In this document: positions 1-11,811 of the stretch, piece by piece
How the letters are laid out: every line of letters starts with the position of its first letter
How positions within the stretch are numbered: position 1 is the first letter of the stretch
Assembly (NCBI GenBank): GCA_012932865.1
Contig: SAXG01000016.1
Coordinates: forward strand, 558,001-622,000
Reading direction: 5' to 3'
DNA from: Amylostereum areolatum
Taxonomy: Eukaryota > Basidiomycota > Agaricomycetes > Russulales > Stereaceae
DNA length: 64,000 nucleotides
Program-made: the position numbers and the translations under genes
Notes under the pieces: generated by a model
The model's database searches: none
The model's input: the letters and a program-made list of their open reading frames with translations, nothing else
What the model was told of the DNA's origin: nothing

Positions 1-2228
1 CGCCCTCTTGTGAAGTGCCCAGCCGGGAGATGTCCCGTACACCATGCAAGATACCGAGGCACCGAGGCGTACAACAGATTTGCTCGTGAAGGATGAACGA
101 TTGTCGTCAAACTCACGTGGGCGGTTCTCAAACGCGAGACCTTCGTACGCAGAAGAGCCAGAGAGGGAGGGGCGCGATGTCATGGATATTGACCCTTCCC
201 CTTCCAGGCCGCCGCCGCCTGAACCCGTATATTCGCAAGCGCAATTCTACGCCCGATCGTCGAAGGAAGAACCACGCGACCTGTGATACCGACAAAGGAC
301 CTCGACCAAACGACTTCCACCCCCCGGCACCTTCGGGCATGGCTTCATCTCCGGTATACGGGATGCCGCCGGGGCCTCTTCCAGATGCTTCTCCGCGCCT
401 ACCACCATCGCCAAAGTCTTACCGTGGAGATCATCGGCAACCACCTGAGCCGCCTATGGCGCGGATGCATCCACGCCCTCTCCACCAATCGCCAGTGATG
501 GACCGACGGCCTCTCCGTGACGAGCCTCCGCCTCGTATGATGCGCTATAATGAGATAGACTCCATGCCTCCTTCGGTGAGTTCCCTTCATTCCATGTATC
601 ATCGTAACTAACGCGTCTCCTTATACAGTCGACTCGGGAGTCGCGAGTTGACCACAAGTACGCTCCTGACCTGCAATCGCAAGGCCCCGCACCGATGGTG
701 TCTGGCCCGAACAGCGTTCCGGTCAACGTTCGCAAGCCAAACCCACCTCATGTTCCTCAAGGGCATTTCCCACCACCACCTGTGGAACGCAGGCCGTATC
801 CCAACGACCCAAGACAAAATGAACCTCCGTATGACTACTCTCATCGCGAACCTGCTAGGAGGATTTTCGTATGTAGCCTTGTCCGACCTCTGGTCCATGT
901 CCTGACGTTCGCGTACAGGATGAACCACGCCCGAGGTTACCTGACCGCTCTGAAGACCACGGTGCTCCTTTCCGGAGAGGGATGGTGGTGAGTGTTGAAT
1001 CCCCACCCCGCAAGAGTTATGCTAACGTATACTTGCTCATCAGTCACAGCAAGGTCCGCCTGAGATGACTCACCGGCCAGACGTCCCGCGTCAAGACAAC
1101 AACGGCGGCCAATCTTTTCGACGTAATGTTCGTAGCATCCTTGTGTCCTCGTTCGCCTTCTTCTGACTTCTTCCTATCATGTAGTCGCGTTTTGGCCCTC
1201 CTATCGATACGCAAGTCGAAGCCATGCCTCCGAATGATCGATCCAGACCGTACATGTCGCAAGGGCCAGAGGCCAAGTTCAATAACCGCCCTCCCACTCC
1301 TCCCCACCTTCCACCTTCCTCTGCCCTGCGGTCGAACTACAAGGGTGGACCGCCTGATCGACCTCCAGACAGGCGAGACCATCCCGCCCCCCGCGGCGGC
1401 AGGCTGGGGCAAGGGCACATGGGTGTGTACAATGCCACGCGCGAGATGGACCGTAGCGGTTTCCCGATGCGCCGAAGGTCTCCTAGTCCCGTCCCGGCCA
1501 TAGGCGAAGCGTTTGAGGAGTTCGAAAAGGGCGCGATAGACCGTTATCCTCAACGGGGCTACGACCGCCAGTGCGAGTCGTATGCTCGAGATGGCCGTCA
1601 CGACATCCGCCAGGCGTTTCCAAACTCAGAAGTCCGACAACAGCAACGCTGGGACCGCTTTCCCATTCCGGAACGGGAACCGTCCCCACCCCGCCCTGCG
1701 CCGATGAACATACCCCCCGCCATATCCACGTCTCCCAAGGTCCATCAGCTCACCGCTCCTGCGCCGCCGCCGCTGTCTACTTCCATGCCAGCACCGGTCA
1801 CAGAAACAGAACCTGCGCTGGTGCCGCGCGCCTCCCAGCCCGTACGCATCCGACGACCCCCGCGCACGGAGTCGTTCGTCGAGCGGGAACGCGCATCCGA
1901 TGAGCAGATCGCGGGGCGCGTGGAGACGATGGGCATCCACGACGCGTGGGGTGATCGAGCGGGCTCCCGCCGGACGCTCATGGATCGCATCGCGGACAAT
2001 GGGAACGGGAGCGGTATGATGCCAAGGGGCGCGACGCTGCGGGACCGGTTGGGCGGGGTCGATTCGGGGCGCGAGCATGGGAACGGAAACCGGGATGGGT
2101 ACGGGAGCAGGAACGGGAGTGTGGGTGACGAGGGGGAGGGCGAGGGTGAGGGCGAGGAGGGCGGCTTGATGAGGAATGGGGACGGGAAGGGCAGGCCGAA
2201 GAAGAAACAGAAGGGGAGGAGGTATTAG
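1..2228 (+). CDS. Disordered Pro/Arg-rich protein, 3' part (5' end outside window)
   Basis: Product not recognised. The readable exons are <1-575, 629-868, 919-987, 1044-1127 and 1185-2228. Introns have clean donors (GTGAGT, GTATGT, GTGAGT, GTTCGT) and AG acceptors, and all internal exons are multiples of three. The protein is low in hydrophobic residues and rich in P, R, D and G. It holds many PPxP and RxPS stretches, a repeated 'LMDRIAD / LRDRLGG' pair near the C terminus, an acidic Glu/Gly run, and a basic tail ending in KKKQKGRRY, which resembles a nuclear localisation signal. This looks like the disordered tail of a nuclear or RNA-associated protein, but that is inference from composition. 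In the first 300 bases the open frame changes: one frame runs to a stop near 286 and the next frame carries the plausible protein. That means an unrecognised short intron, a frameshift or an assembly error. Confidence 0.6.
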
Positions 2229-3795
2229 ATGGGCGATCGATTCGCCGTCGAGGGAAAATGTTGGGGGTCGGCTCCCGTTTTGACTTCGCTGTCGAACAGT
2301 TTGTGATTCCTTTCTTGTTCTTACGGCCTTGCGAAGATGTAATCCTTTTCCTGAGTAGTTAGTAGACGGCAGAGAGAAATATGAACAATTTACCGTACAA
2401 TGGTGCCGTACCGTTGGAGATAGTGTGATGGGGGGTGGGGCTTCGATGTGAAGTGTAGGTCTGCCTTGACGTCGTCGCAGAAGCAGCTTCAGCCTTCAGC
2501 TTCAGCGATTCCGCGTGGACGAGGAGAGTCGCGTGCGTCGCGTAAAGTGGACTGCAGTTACCGCAACTTGTCGTTGGAGCCTAGCCTCCCGTCGTAGACC
2601 TTACTAGAAGATAGTCGTTCTAGTTGGAGCCTTGTACGAACTGTATTTGTTGACTCAATGCTCGCGAACGAAGACGACTCAAACCATGAATACTGTACTA
2701 CATCCAACAGTACACAATACTACAGTGAAATGGCGCACCGGGGTGGCCCATGCGCAGACACGATTATACAACTGGGAGGAATATACTTATGAAGAGGGAA
2801 TACATGCATAACGTGAGCGCTCAACGGACCGTATCTATATCAAAGTTGAGCGAACGTAACAAGGTAAGAGAATGAATCGTCCGACGGAAACAGGCGAAGA
2901 ATAAACGGATGAGACAAAAGTAGAAACCAACAGAACCGCGCGATGGAGTGCAGATAAAACGCCTGGGTGAGCGGTGGTTGGAACGCCGTGAAGACAGGGG
3001 GGCGAAGATGGCGGCTCAACGGGACTCAACGCGACGCTGATGAAGTAGACGCGGTGCGTATAACTGTGCAATTTGAATGGCCTGGTTTCGAGGGATCCAG
3101 ATGTGGGTCTCCTAAAGCAGACGTCGATGGAGTCAACCCTCGTACCTCGGGATCCAGCTTGGTAGGCATCCGCAGTGGGGCGCTGTTTCTCTTCGCATTC
3201 GCATTCGTATTCGACTTCATCGTTGGAGCCAGTTTCGAAGACATTGTCGTTGTTTTCAGTCGTAGTGATTTCGCTGTCGGATTCGTTGCTCTTGTCATAT
3301 AGGCTCTGTTCGTCGGCTGCGGGAGTCTCCATGCGACCACCATGAGGATCCTCTGTAGGCTGGAGGACAAAGGAACTGACCACGACGAAGGGTGAAAAAA
3401 GGTCATTGTGTGAGCCCTTATAAGTACCCAACCGCAGATCACATGATATTACCTTGCTCGGTCTCTTGCACCCCCATAATTCAATATTCAGGAACAACCA
3501 CTAGCAGGCTTCGGCGGGCCGCACTTTTCGAGTAAGGCCTGTGTCCCAATAAGGTAGGTCAGATGCCTATTTAGGATCTGAATCTCCCTCCGCCTCCCCG
3601 AATGTGGTGCAATAGATGTCGAGTCTATAGGATGTTTCAAAGGGCACGCGTGTGGTAGATTAAAGTACACATCGGAGAGCTTCATACTGTCGTGAAGGGG
3701 GTCGTAACAAGGTATCTATGTATATGGGATGAGAAAAAGTCCCAGCTCGTTGGGTATCGTCCGCGTCGAGGGCCAAGCGAGAAAAAATAAGCCAC
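2229..3795. other. Intergenic, 1.57 kb; one weak acidic ORF on the minus strand
   Basis: This holds the 3' flank of the upstream gene and the 3' flank of the oxysterol-binding gene, which converge here. A minus-strand ORF at 2835-3497 has an acidic middle (Asp/Glu/Ser/Asn-rich, around 3200-3330) but no recognisable domain, and its ends look non-coding. I do not call it a gene. No tRNA or repeat was noticed. Confidence 0.4.
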
Positions 3796-6242
3796 TCATG
3801 CTGCTGCCACTTCTATTGTCGTCGCGGCGGGGGTGTCCGGAGCCTCGGCTTCGGTCTTCGCCTCAGCCTCCATATCCTTCAGCTCCTCCTCGAGCGCCTT
3901 ACGGCCCTCTTCCGTCAACGTCGGCTTTCCCGACGAGATGTCCGTCTCAAAGTACGCCGGTACGAACCTGGTTCGAAAGCGTCTCGGTCAGCTCTGCCTC
4001 CACCTACCCAGGCGGAAACGATCGACTCACTCAACGCCTTTGCTCTTTCTCGCCGCCGCGTCGTCCCGCTGCTTCTGCTCGATTGCGACCTTCGCCTTGG
4101 TCGCCTCGCCGAACTCCTTCCGCGTCAAGCGTGCCGTGACCGCGTCCCAAAGCCGCCGGCTCTCGTTCGGGAGCTGCTTCTCGAGCGGGCGCACCGTCTT
4201 TGGAACGACGTACAGCGTCGCAAGGTCGATGAGCTGATTCCACTCGCCCGTGGGCGCGCTGGAGGAGCCCGAGGCGGTGGAGAGACGCGAGGTGGAGGCG
4301 TTGGGTAGCGATACCCTCCGCCAGCGTACGGCGCCGCGCCAGGAGCCATCCACCTCGGCCAGGACGCGCTCGCGCGGGACGTGCTTGACTTTGGTCCACT
4401 CCTCGACGGCGTCTTCTCCGGGCGTGTAGCTGTGCACCACGCCCTCGATCGCGAACTGCGCCCGTCCCAGCCAGCTCTGTGAACAGACGAACGCGTCAGA
4501 CCGTCGACTCGGCAGGTGGAGCGCGTGAACGACCGACCTCCTCTTTGTACTCGATCACCGCTCTCAGACACTCGCCCTCCCCGCCCTCACAGGTCACAAT
4601 CGTGCTCTCCCCCATGCTGATCCACGGATTACCCCTCAACAATCCGTTCACATGCGCCGCCGGATGCGAGATGTTGTACCGCTCCCCGGCGCCGTTGACC
4701 GTCTCTCCCTCCGCGCCCCTCCCAATCTCGACCATCAAGCCCTTGTTGAACGACCCAGGGCCGACCCGGATGCTCGCCGTGCTCGTGACCTTCGCCGCGA
4801 TCTGGTCGATCCCGCTCAGGGTGATGTGCCGGGCGGGGCAGGACGCGACGTACGCGCTCACGGGCGGGTGGTGCGAGACCTGCTCGGTGAGGAACGCGAT
4901 GCGGATCGCGTCGTGCTGGGCGGAGGACGGCGTGGAGATCGACGTGTGCGCGGAGGCGAGGCTGAGGTTGGAGAACTGCGCGGACGGGATGGACTCCACC
5001 GGAGAAGTCGTGCGTTCATCCAGTGCGGGCGTGCTCCAGCCCTTCATGGAGAGCAGGCCGCCGAACCCGCTCTTGCGCGCGGGCGCGACGGGGCTGGCGG
5101 GGGTGGAAGAGAGGCGGACTTCCGAGGAGGCGTGGAGGTGGTTCTCGGGCCCGGGCAAGGTTTCTCCAGAGGACGTGTTTGTAGTGTGGACGTGCAGGAT
5201 AGGTGGGTGTGAAGGATTGGACGAATACGATACGGGCGGAACGTCCCAATGTGCCCGGAAGTGCTCGCCGAGTACGGAGTTATAAGGTTTCACGGGCTTG
5301 CCGCGCTACGATGCGGCGTTATATCGTCAGTAGGTCCCTTACAGTATCGTCACGAAAGGACACTCACAATATGACGAAGGTCTTTGGACAACGTGAAGCG
5401 AATAGTGGCCAGCATGCGCTCAAAGGATTCAGAGGAGTCGTTTATCCTAATGAACCCCTGTCAGATACACGGCTTCCTGCGCGGTTGGTGAGGATGGAAG
5501 ACGTACGCTGCGAAGAGGTCCGGGCGATCAAGGTAGTGCCAGTATTCGAGATTGGGTACGGGCTCCAGAAGGGATGCAGGCAGTGAGAGACGCCTATGAC
5601 GAAGTCAAAAACACGTCAGTTCTCCGTCCGTATGGTCAGAAGCCAATGAAATCAACGATGACCGCGCGAGGGGCATTAGAATGACGAAGAAGCGACACCC
5701 CTACAAGCATGGTATTCACCACACCTTTCTGGCCTTATCAGCGGACAATGTCCCCACCGACAAGGCGATGTTATTTCCGTCAAATGAACACCGAAGTTTG
5801 AGGGGTGTGGAGTCGTGAAATGAAAAACGACGGGGGACCCGAATGACGCAGTAGGCCACCTCCGCCCGAGGAACAATTGCACTTCACAGCCGCTCGTTCC
5901 ACGTCGGGGGGAAACTGCTACGTCTTTCCGTGTGCGCAGGGTCTGGCCAGCACGATGAACGGCGTCCAAGGAGTCTGGGGCGAGCCATGGTCGAACCATA
6001 CGGGCCTACGGCTGCCACCGACTGTCGCGAGGGAAACGGGAACCAGCGAGCACTCACATCGACGCAATGTCCTTGACCCCAAAGCACTTCTTGACGAGTG
6101 ACACGATCATCTTGAGCTTGCCACCCTCGCCGGTGTCCTCTGGCACAGCAATGGCGGCGGCCTGGGCATCCGCCTCTTCCTCCGAAAGCGCTTTGTCGTC
6201 TGGAACGACTACCGCAGGTTCCTTGTCGTGAATGGTGGACAT
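3796..6242 (-). CDS. Oxysterol-binding protein (OSBP/ORP, Kes1/Osh4-like)
   Basis: Predicted lipid-transfer protein that binds sterols or PI4P at membrane contact sites. Six exons read in phase: 6242-6058, 5593-5507, 5446-5368, 5305-4538, 4476-4031 and 3967-3796 (578 aa). Family landmarks appear in order. A GKLKMIVSLVKK segment precedes the lid-like region, followed by LPASLLEPVPNLEYW, then KPYNSVLGEHF (from about residue 123), then the family signature EQVSHHPP (residues 258-265), then SWLGRAQF and a C-terminal FVPAYFE. There is no PH domain or FFAT motif, so it is the short ORD-only type. About 95 residues of Ser/Pro-rich sequence sit between LGEHF and the signature, which is longer than in yeast Osh4. 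The start at 6242 opens an acidic N terminus right after a plausible leader. The donor after exon 4 (GTCGGT) is weak but gives the family-consistent join. Confidence 0.9.
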
Positions 6243-7221
6243 GGTGTGCTTGAGGAAAGTGAGAGTCGTTGGCGACGAATACAAAGGAAGGGAGTGAGAT
6301 GGTGGAAGCAAGAGAGAAAGAGACTCGAAGGGAGGGGAGACTCAAGAGGCCAAGCTAAGGTTTCTTTCAGGACAGGCGCCCGCAGCTGCTTCGACGGCAA
6401 AGACATACGGCGGTTATGTTCATGGACTCTTCTCCTCCTCTCGCCTGAGTCGCCTCGTCCACGGTCCACCCACACCCCCACAATCGACGCCCTCCCTGAC
6501 AGTGGTCGACTTCCCCCCCTCTTGTCTTCTTCATTTCGCGCAGACAGTACTATCTTTCAGGACGACCAGGATGTGCACGTGCGCACCACGAATGGACGAA
6601 CGTCTCCCCCACTCGGACTCCCGCACCCCAAAAACGTTCCTCCGTGGCTTGCGCATGGACAGCCGAAGTCCTGCTCTTTATGTCTGCTCTCCTTTCCCTC
6701 TCTTTGTCGCAGGCCCCGCTGGCAAAACTGTGATCAGGACATCACGAAACCAACCGCCTCTGGTCACCTGCTGAGGGGCTTTTTTGACCGTAAGCCTTCG
6801 ACATGGCGGGAGGAACGCGTGCGCTCTTGTAATTATTGCTAGGGCATGTGAAATGATATCATTCCCCGATTCTGTGCATCGAAGCCACACGTTTTGGGCC
6901 AGAACTCTTGTCGGTGTGTACTCCAGCTGCCCGGTTCGCGTTCATACTTATAAATTGCATACGAAAAGTACTTGGAAACACAACGGGGCCAGACGGGGCC
7001 ATCGTGCGTTGCTCCCCAGGCGGTGAAGATCGCCTTCGAAGAATAACTCGGGGAAAATATAATCCTTATTCGACCGAACATATAACCCCCCATTTCGAAA
7101 CGTACAACAAAAACCCTAACAAGCAAAAAGACGGGACGGTTCGAGGAACAGCGACCGCCATCCCGCACAAACGGTCCGGACAGTGGGCACACATGCGCGA
7201 GCTTCGAATTGCCGACGGCTC
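6243..7221. other. Intergenic, 0.98 kb
   Basis: Upstream region of the oxysterol-binding gene and 3' flank of lectin gene A. From about 6930 the sequence is similar to 8590-8890 downstream of lectin gene B, so this part belongs to the tandem lectin duplication. The ORFs here look like chance open frames. Confidence 0.4.
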
Positions 7222-7795
7222 TCAAGGGCAAGTGAGCTGGCCATTGGTGTTCGAGACACAGTCGTCTTTTGCGTCGGAAACATCAACAAAATACCGCCGT
7301 AGCAGGAGGAAGGATGGAGACTTGCCTAGGTTCTTGAGGGTGTTGCCGACGGAGCCAGCATCGTTGCGGCAATTGCAAGAAAGGATCGTGCCCGACTCGA
7401 GGGCGCAATCGCTACAGCTTTAGGCGAACTCGCCGCTGAAAAAGAAAGCCGTTCGCGCGTGAAGCGTCGACGGCAAGGAGGGAACACTCACTCGATCTGG
7501 CACTCGAGGGTGCCGCCGATGTTTGAAACGCACTGGTCCAGGTCGACGCTGGTGGTAGGCGTGCCACCGTGGCCGTCTTCGCAAGTAGCAAACAGGATGT
7601 GTCCGCTGGCGAGGTTCATGCCGCTGCAAGTAGCACCGAAGTCTGAAGACGGCGGCGACGGGGATGACAGTTTACTGTCAGCGGGGAACAATGCAAGACC
7701 AAGGAGAACGTCGACTAACTGTTCTGGGCGCTGCCAAGAACCTGGGTGGAGGTGACAGCGGTCACGAGAGCGATGTAGAGGGAGGAAAACTGCAT
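7222..7795 (-). pseudogene. Cyanovirin-N (CVNH) lectin gene A, in-frame stop in exon 3
   Basis: Secreted carbohydrate-binding protein of the CVNH family. Exons by homology with gene B are 7795-7720 (signal peptide starting MQFSSLYIALVTAV), 7642-7492, 7435-7326 and 7265-7222. The first CVNH half reads CSGMNLASGHILFATC and ends with the family pattern VDLDQCVSNIGGTL. The second half reads CSDCALESGTILSCNC. With the acceptor homologous to gene B, codon TAA (7422-7420) falls in frame early in exon 3. Two further AGs lie just downstream (exon starts 7417 or 7411) and would skip the stop in the correct phase, at the cost of six to eight residues. Intron 3 begins with a GC donor in the consensus context AG|GCAAGT. 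So the gene is either a recent pseudogene or one that shifted its splice site. Confidence 0.7.
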
Positions 7796-8883
7796 GCTGA
7801 AGAAGGCGAAAAGACTGGGTTGGCAGTGAAGCTCTCGGTAAGTGGGGTGTACTGAGGACGGACGTGCAAAGCTACCGGAGGTTTTTATACACAGAGACCC
7901 AGAAATCAGATGCCGTACGCTACACTGCGTACAACCAAATATATATTGGACAACCGTGCGCTTCCTCAACACGGTGAGTGATCGCTGGGCCGTCCAGACG
8001 GGTCCTTACCTCCCACCGGCGAACACCGCTCACGCGATTTCGTTCACAGGCTCACTGAAATCTTCGTCTCTTGTAGCATCAACGGGAGGACGGACCGCAA
8101 CTTACAGGCCATGAAACAGAAGGAAAAGAAGGTCCGCGGTGACTCGAAATTGTTCATAAACTCTCTACCGACTGCTACATCGCATCACTCAGGGCTTAGC
8201 GCGACATCTGCATCGAGGGTGCGGATCATGAGTGCTCTTGTACAGTTATGTTCGATTAACGCCACCAACCCAGTACCGTCCAAGACGCCCGAGGCCACTC
8301 TGGCCAAAAGGATTCGCGGACACCGTAGCGACTTAGGATCTCGCCACTCAAGACTATAGTCTCGCTCCGTGCAGGAGGCCTCATGCTCGGACTGGCCACC
8401 AGGTGTCACGACGCGGCCATGTCATGTTACTATTCTCAGCTCCGTTGAGGATCTCGTTTTGCACGGCGAGATCGATAGCCGAACCTGTGGTCAAAGCTCC
8501 ACGTACCGTACCCCACGACCATCGGCTCGAGCCATCGTCACGGTCATTCAGCGCCACTTTGTCCTCGTACTTATCTCATCGACTAGAAAGGTATGCCAGC
8601 CGCTCGGTTCGCGTTCATACTTGGATTTGATGCATTTTCAAGTACTCGCCGTATCCAGTTTCTGGAGTCGTGCGTTGCACGTCGGGCCACTCGTTCCAGA
8701 TCTCCTGCGCTTCCACCCGGTGATTCAACGCAAATATGATCCTTATTCGACCGATCGACTATGACCCCCGGTCAAAACGTACAATAAAACCTAAATAAAG
8801 AGGACGATTCGAGGAACAGCGATTGTCACTCCCGCACAAATGGTGCACGCGGGCGTCGGATTGTCGACGGCTGGAGAACCTTC
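7796..8883. other. Spacer between the two lectin genes, 1.09 kb
   Basis: Promoter side of gene A and 3' flank of gene B. The stretch 8590-8883 matches the gene A 3' flank. No other coding signal is convincing. Confidence 0.4.
7882..7889 (-). promoter_or_regulatory. TATA-like box of lectin gene A
   Basis: On the minus strand the bases read TATAAAAA, about 87 nt upstream of the ATG at 7795. Gene B has a TATATA element at a similar distance. Confidence 0.5.
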
Positions 8884-9464
8884 TCAAGGGCAGGTAAGCT
8901 GGCCGTTCTTGTTTGAGAGGCAGTTGTCTTTTAAATCGGCAACATCAACAACACACCGCGGTAGCTGGAAGAAGGAAGGAGACATACTGAGGTTCAGGAC
9001 GGTGTGAGGGTAGCCTCCATGACCGTCGCCGCAATCGCAGGCAAGGGTCGTGCCCGACTCGATGGAGCAGGTGTTGCAGGTTCCGGCGAACCCGCCGCTG
9101 GAAAACAAGCCGTCATGCGTCAAGCGCCGACGACGGAGAGGGCGCACTCACTTGACCTGGCACTCCAGCGTGCCGCCGCTGTTTGTGACGCACTTGTTCA
9201 GGTCGATGCTGGAGGTGGGCTCACCCCCGTGGCCGTCCCCGCAGGTGGCAAACAGGATGTGTCCGCTGGCGAGGCTTTCGCCAGAGCAGGTAGCACCAAA
9301 GTCTAAAGAAGAAGACGACGGCGACGGCGACGGCGGCCATTTACCGTCAGCGGGGAACAACGCAGGATCAAGGAGGACGTCGACTAACTGGTCTGTGCGC
9401 TGCCGAGCACCTGGGTGGACATGACGGCGGTCATGAGAGCGATGTAAAGGGAGGAGAATTGCAT
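8884..9464 (-). CDS. Secreted cyanovirin-N (CVNH) domain lectin, gene B
   Basis: Four exons read in phase: 9464-9389, 9302-9152, 9097-8988 and 8927-8884 (126 aa). A signal peptide of about 21 residues (MQFSSLYIALMTAVMSTQVLG) is followed by a complete CVNH fold with its internal two-fold repeat. Half one starts NFGATCSGESLASG and contains CGDGHGG and IDLNKCVTNSGGTL. Half two starts GGFAGTCNTCSIESG and contains CGDGHGG and LNLNNCLSNKNGQL. The family is known for binding high-mannose glycans. Extracellular export is inferred from the signal peptide. The biological role in fungi is not settled, with defence and self-glycan binding both suggested. No TM segment or GPI signal is visible. A TATATA box lies near 9550. 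Confidence 0.88.
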
Positions 9465-9548
9465 GCTGAAGACGAGGAGGCTAGTGAAACTAGTGAAGAG
9501 CGAAGAACTTGAAGTTGAAGCTGGCGACTCGATGCAGACGAACGGCGG

Positions 9549-9555
9549 TATATAA
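9549..9555 (-). promoter_or_regulatory. TATA box of lectin gene B
   Basis: A TTATATA element about 85-90 nt upstream of the ATG at 9464, equivalent in position to the TATA-like box of gene A. Confidence 0.5.
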
Positions 9556-10453
9556 GGAAAACTCGGGATGTGTGCAACAAACAAAAACAAAGTCCTGGCA
9601 CAGACTCAGAGGCGTAAGGCCGTAAGCCGTGAGGCCGCGTGAGATCTGGAGTATGTCGGAAGGAACGGGCGGCTCGGACGACTCAACGGCGGCTGAGGAA
9701 CTACAGTTGTAAGCGCGCCGGCGAAACATCCACTGGACACGGCGTTCAGGCAATTCCGTAACCATAGGCTTACTTAAAATCGCATCTCTTGTATCCTCAA
9801 AGGGCCTTCCAGGCCACGAAACAGCAAGGAGAAGGTGCGTGGTGCTCGAGACTCGGAGCGTTCACAAAATCTCTGACGACCGCGAGAAGGATGCTCTTCA
9901 TGCACAACTGTCGTGGCAGGACGAAAGGATCCGCGGCTTCCTTGCGATTTCGCCGCCAAGTCCATTCTCGTCTCCCCGGGATACATAGGAAACCTTGTTC
10001 TCGTACGGCCACCACATGACACAAATGTGGTCATGCCCTATCATTCTCTCCTCCTCCCAGGATCCCATCCTGCAATCGGAACGGGCAACACGGGCTCATT
10101 AATCATTGTCTGGTACGGCCCTGTTTCATTTACGGTCATATTCTGTCATACAGTCGATTTTCGCTGACCGGGCGTGCCTGCGCCCAAATGGAAGACCCCC
10201 AGCGTCGACGCCGCGTGTCCCCCCTTCAAAACCTCGTCCCTCATCACGTCTCGCTCTGACCTTCGGATCAATGCTCGCACAGCACGTTTCCAACTTCCAC
10301 TGCGAATCTGGTTGGCTTTCGCACAGATCAGTCTGTTCTGCTTTCGCGATAGACGTTGGGCATGGCATATGTAACACTTTAAGCTTCAGGTGTGTACAAG
10401 TGAGCCGGTCTATAACTCGTGCACGTTCCAAATGCTGTCCCAGGACTGTCCCA
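9556..10453. other. Intergenic, 0.9 kb
   Basis: Between lectin gene B (promoter side) and the 3' end of FunK1 relic FK1. I see no supported gene, repeat or RNA here. Confidence 0.4.
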
Positions 10454-11811
10454 TTACACTTCTAGATCATCGTAGACCCTGTTCTTCTCGAGCCAGTCAA
10501 CACCAGCCTTCAGATACTTTTTCATGTACTCGCGAATCAGGTCATCGAGTTTATCTCCGTCGATGTCGACGACTCCGCCGGGTTTGGGAAGGGTTTCATC
10601 TGCAACCTTTTCCTGTGATCTGGTTTCCTTGCTCGTTTCGCCAGTATTTGATGACCCTATGCTACGACTGCCGCTGAATAGGCCCATGATCGAGGTGATG
10701 GGTGGTGGGGTGGGTTTCTTGGGCCCACGCAAAAGACGTGTTAGCGCATCTTCCGCCTCCTCCATGAGCTGCAGCCATTGTCTCAGCAGGGGCAGAATTT
10801 CCTTGGAACCAGGGAGACATTGTGTATTCTCTGTCCAGGGCCTTGAAATACCTGATAATAAGGTGCTTCGTGATGAATATATAATGCGCGTTGTGGTGGT
10901 CCAATGCTCGTCGCCAGCTGCATTCCTCCGGCGTGGCATCCGGATTGAACGTGCCCGCCCAAATAACGGTCCAGATAATGCTCTCTACGTCGTCAAGTGG
11001 GGTTTGAATAACCTCTTTGCCGATGTTGTCCAGGAGGTGCATGGAAAGAAAAGGTTGGACTCCCTGGAGACATGTCAGTTCGGACGAGGGGGCAGAATAC
11101 CTGAGAAGCTACACACGATACGGCGGTATGAAGGCCTCTGAACTTTCTCCCACTTTACAGCATGGTCGCCGTCACCAAGGACGCCGAGACAGAGCCGGAG
11201 ATGCCGATGAAGGAACTCGAAACCCTCCTCGCCGAAGCACGCGTTGGAGCGGGACATCTCGGGCGTGCGATATTGAGCTTCCTCCCTGAGGAGCATGGTG
11301 GTCACGTCGATCCCGCAGTGAAGCCAGCCGGAAAAGTAGGCATTCAAGACGGCTGTTCGTAAACGATTCGTACGTCAATCCAAGCAAAGCGGGACCCGCA
11401 AGAATCAAACATACCAATCATTGAATCTATAGCAACATATACGCTCATTGCAGGAACCATCTTCTCCCGGTCAAGGAGACTTCCACATTTTGTGGTGCAG
11501 CGAGCTCCCTTGTGTACGGCCGTATCGAAACGGAGTGTCTTCTTACTTTTATCTTGAACGATGTCCGACGACGGAGCGACATATGGGTGGGGATCCTGTT
11601 CACGATCAACGTTACCCGCCGAGACTGCGGAGATCCTGCCGGCCGTGTCTGGAAACCCATGTTGGCCTGAAAGCGCAGAGAGAAACGCCAGTTCGTTGTC
11701 CTCTTTCCCTTCGCCGGCATCATGCAAATCGGGGACCGTGAGAGATTCATGATATATATTCGTGTCGGGAATGACGATGCGTAGGCCGAGAGAAGAACGT
11801 CGGTTGTTCAT
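10454..11811 (-). pseudogene. FK1: FunK1 kinase relic, N-terminal domain missing, frameshifted
   Basis: Homologous exon by exon to the full-length FK2. It starts inside the kinase domain (about 11811). An exon ends in YVAIDSMIG at 11377. The next exon carries the former catalytic loop, and the last carries a PLDDVESIIWTVIW segment and a C-terminal GVVDIDGDKLDDLI...LKAGVDWLEKN tail. The HRD loop of FK2 (GWLHRDLTVTNI) here reads GWLHCGIDVTTM, so the catalytic Arg and Asp are gone. The DFG-like element reads GDGDHA instead of IDGDLA. In the last exon the run after SPWFQ has one extra base relative to FK2 (near 10810), shifting frame before LPLLRQWLQLM. No N-terminal FunK1 domain is found upstream to 12.3 kb. 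Confidence 0.75.

Larger units (their letters stand above)
6930..9470. repeat. Tandem duplication of a lectin gene unit (about 1.66 kb period)
   Basis: Two units lie in direct order, roughly 6930-7800 and 8590-9470. Both include the gene and its 3' flank: the phrase 'ggttcgcgttcatactt' occurs at both 6934-6952 and 8608-8624, and a 'ccttattcgaccga' phrase occurs in both flanks. Gene structure, intron phases and exon lengths are the same in the two units. The sequences have diverged noticeably, so the duplication is not recent. Confidence 0.75.

Noticed and set aside
2835..3497. 220-aa minus-strand ORF with an acidic middle
   Set aside because: The ends look like untranslated sequence, no family is recognisable, and there is no second copy to test conservation.
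6908..7423. 171-aa plus-strand ORF across the lectin A 3' region
   Set aside because: Antisense to lectin exons 3 and 4, and not preserved in the duplicated unit at 8.6-9.1 kb.
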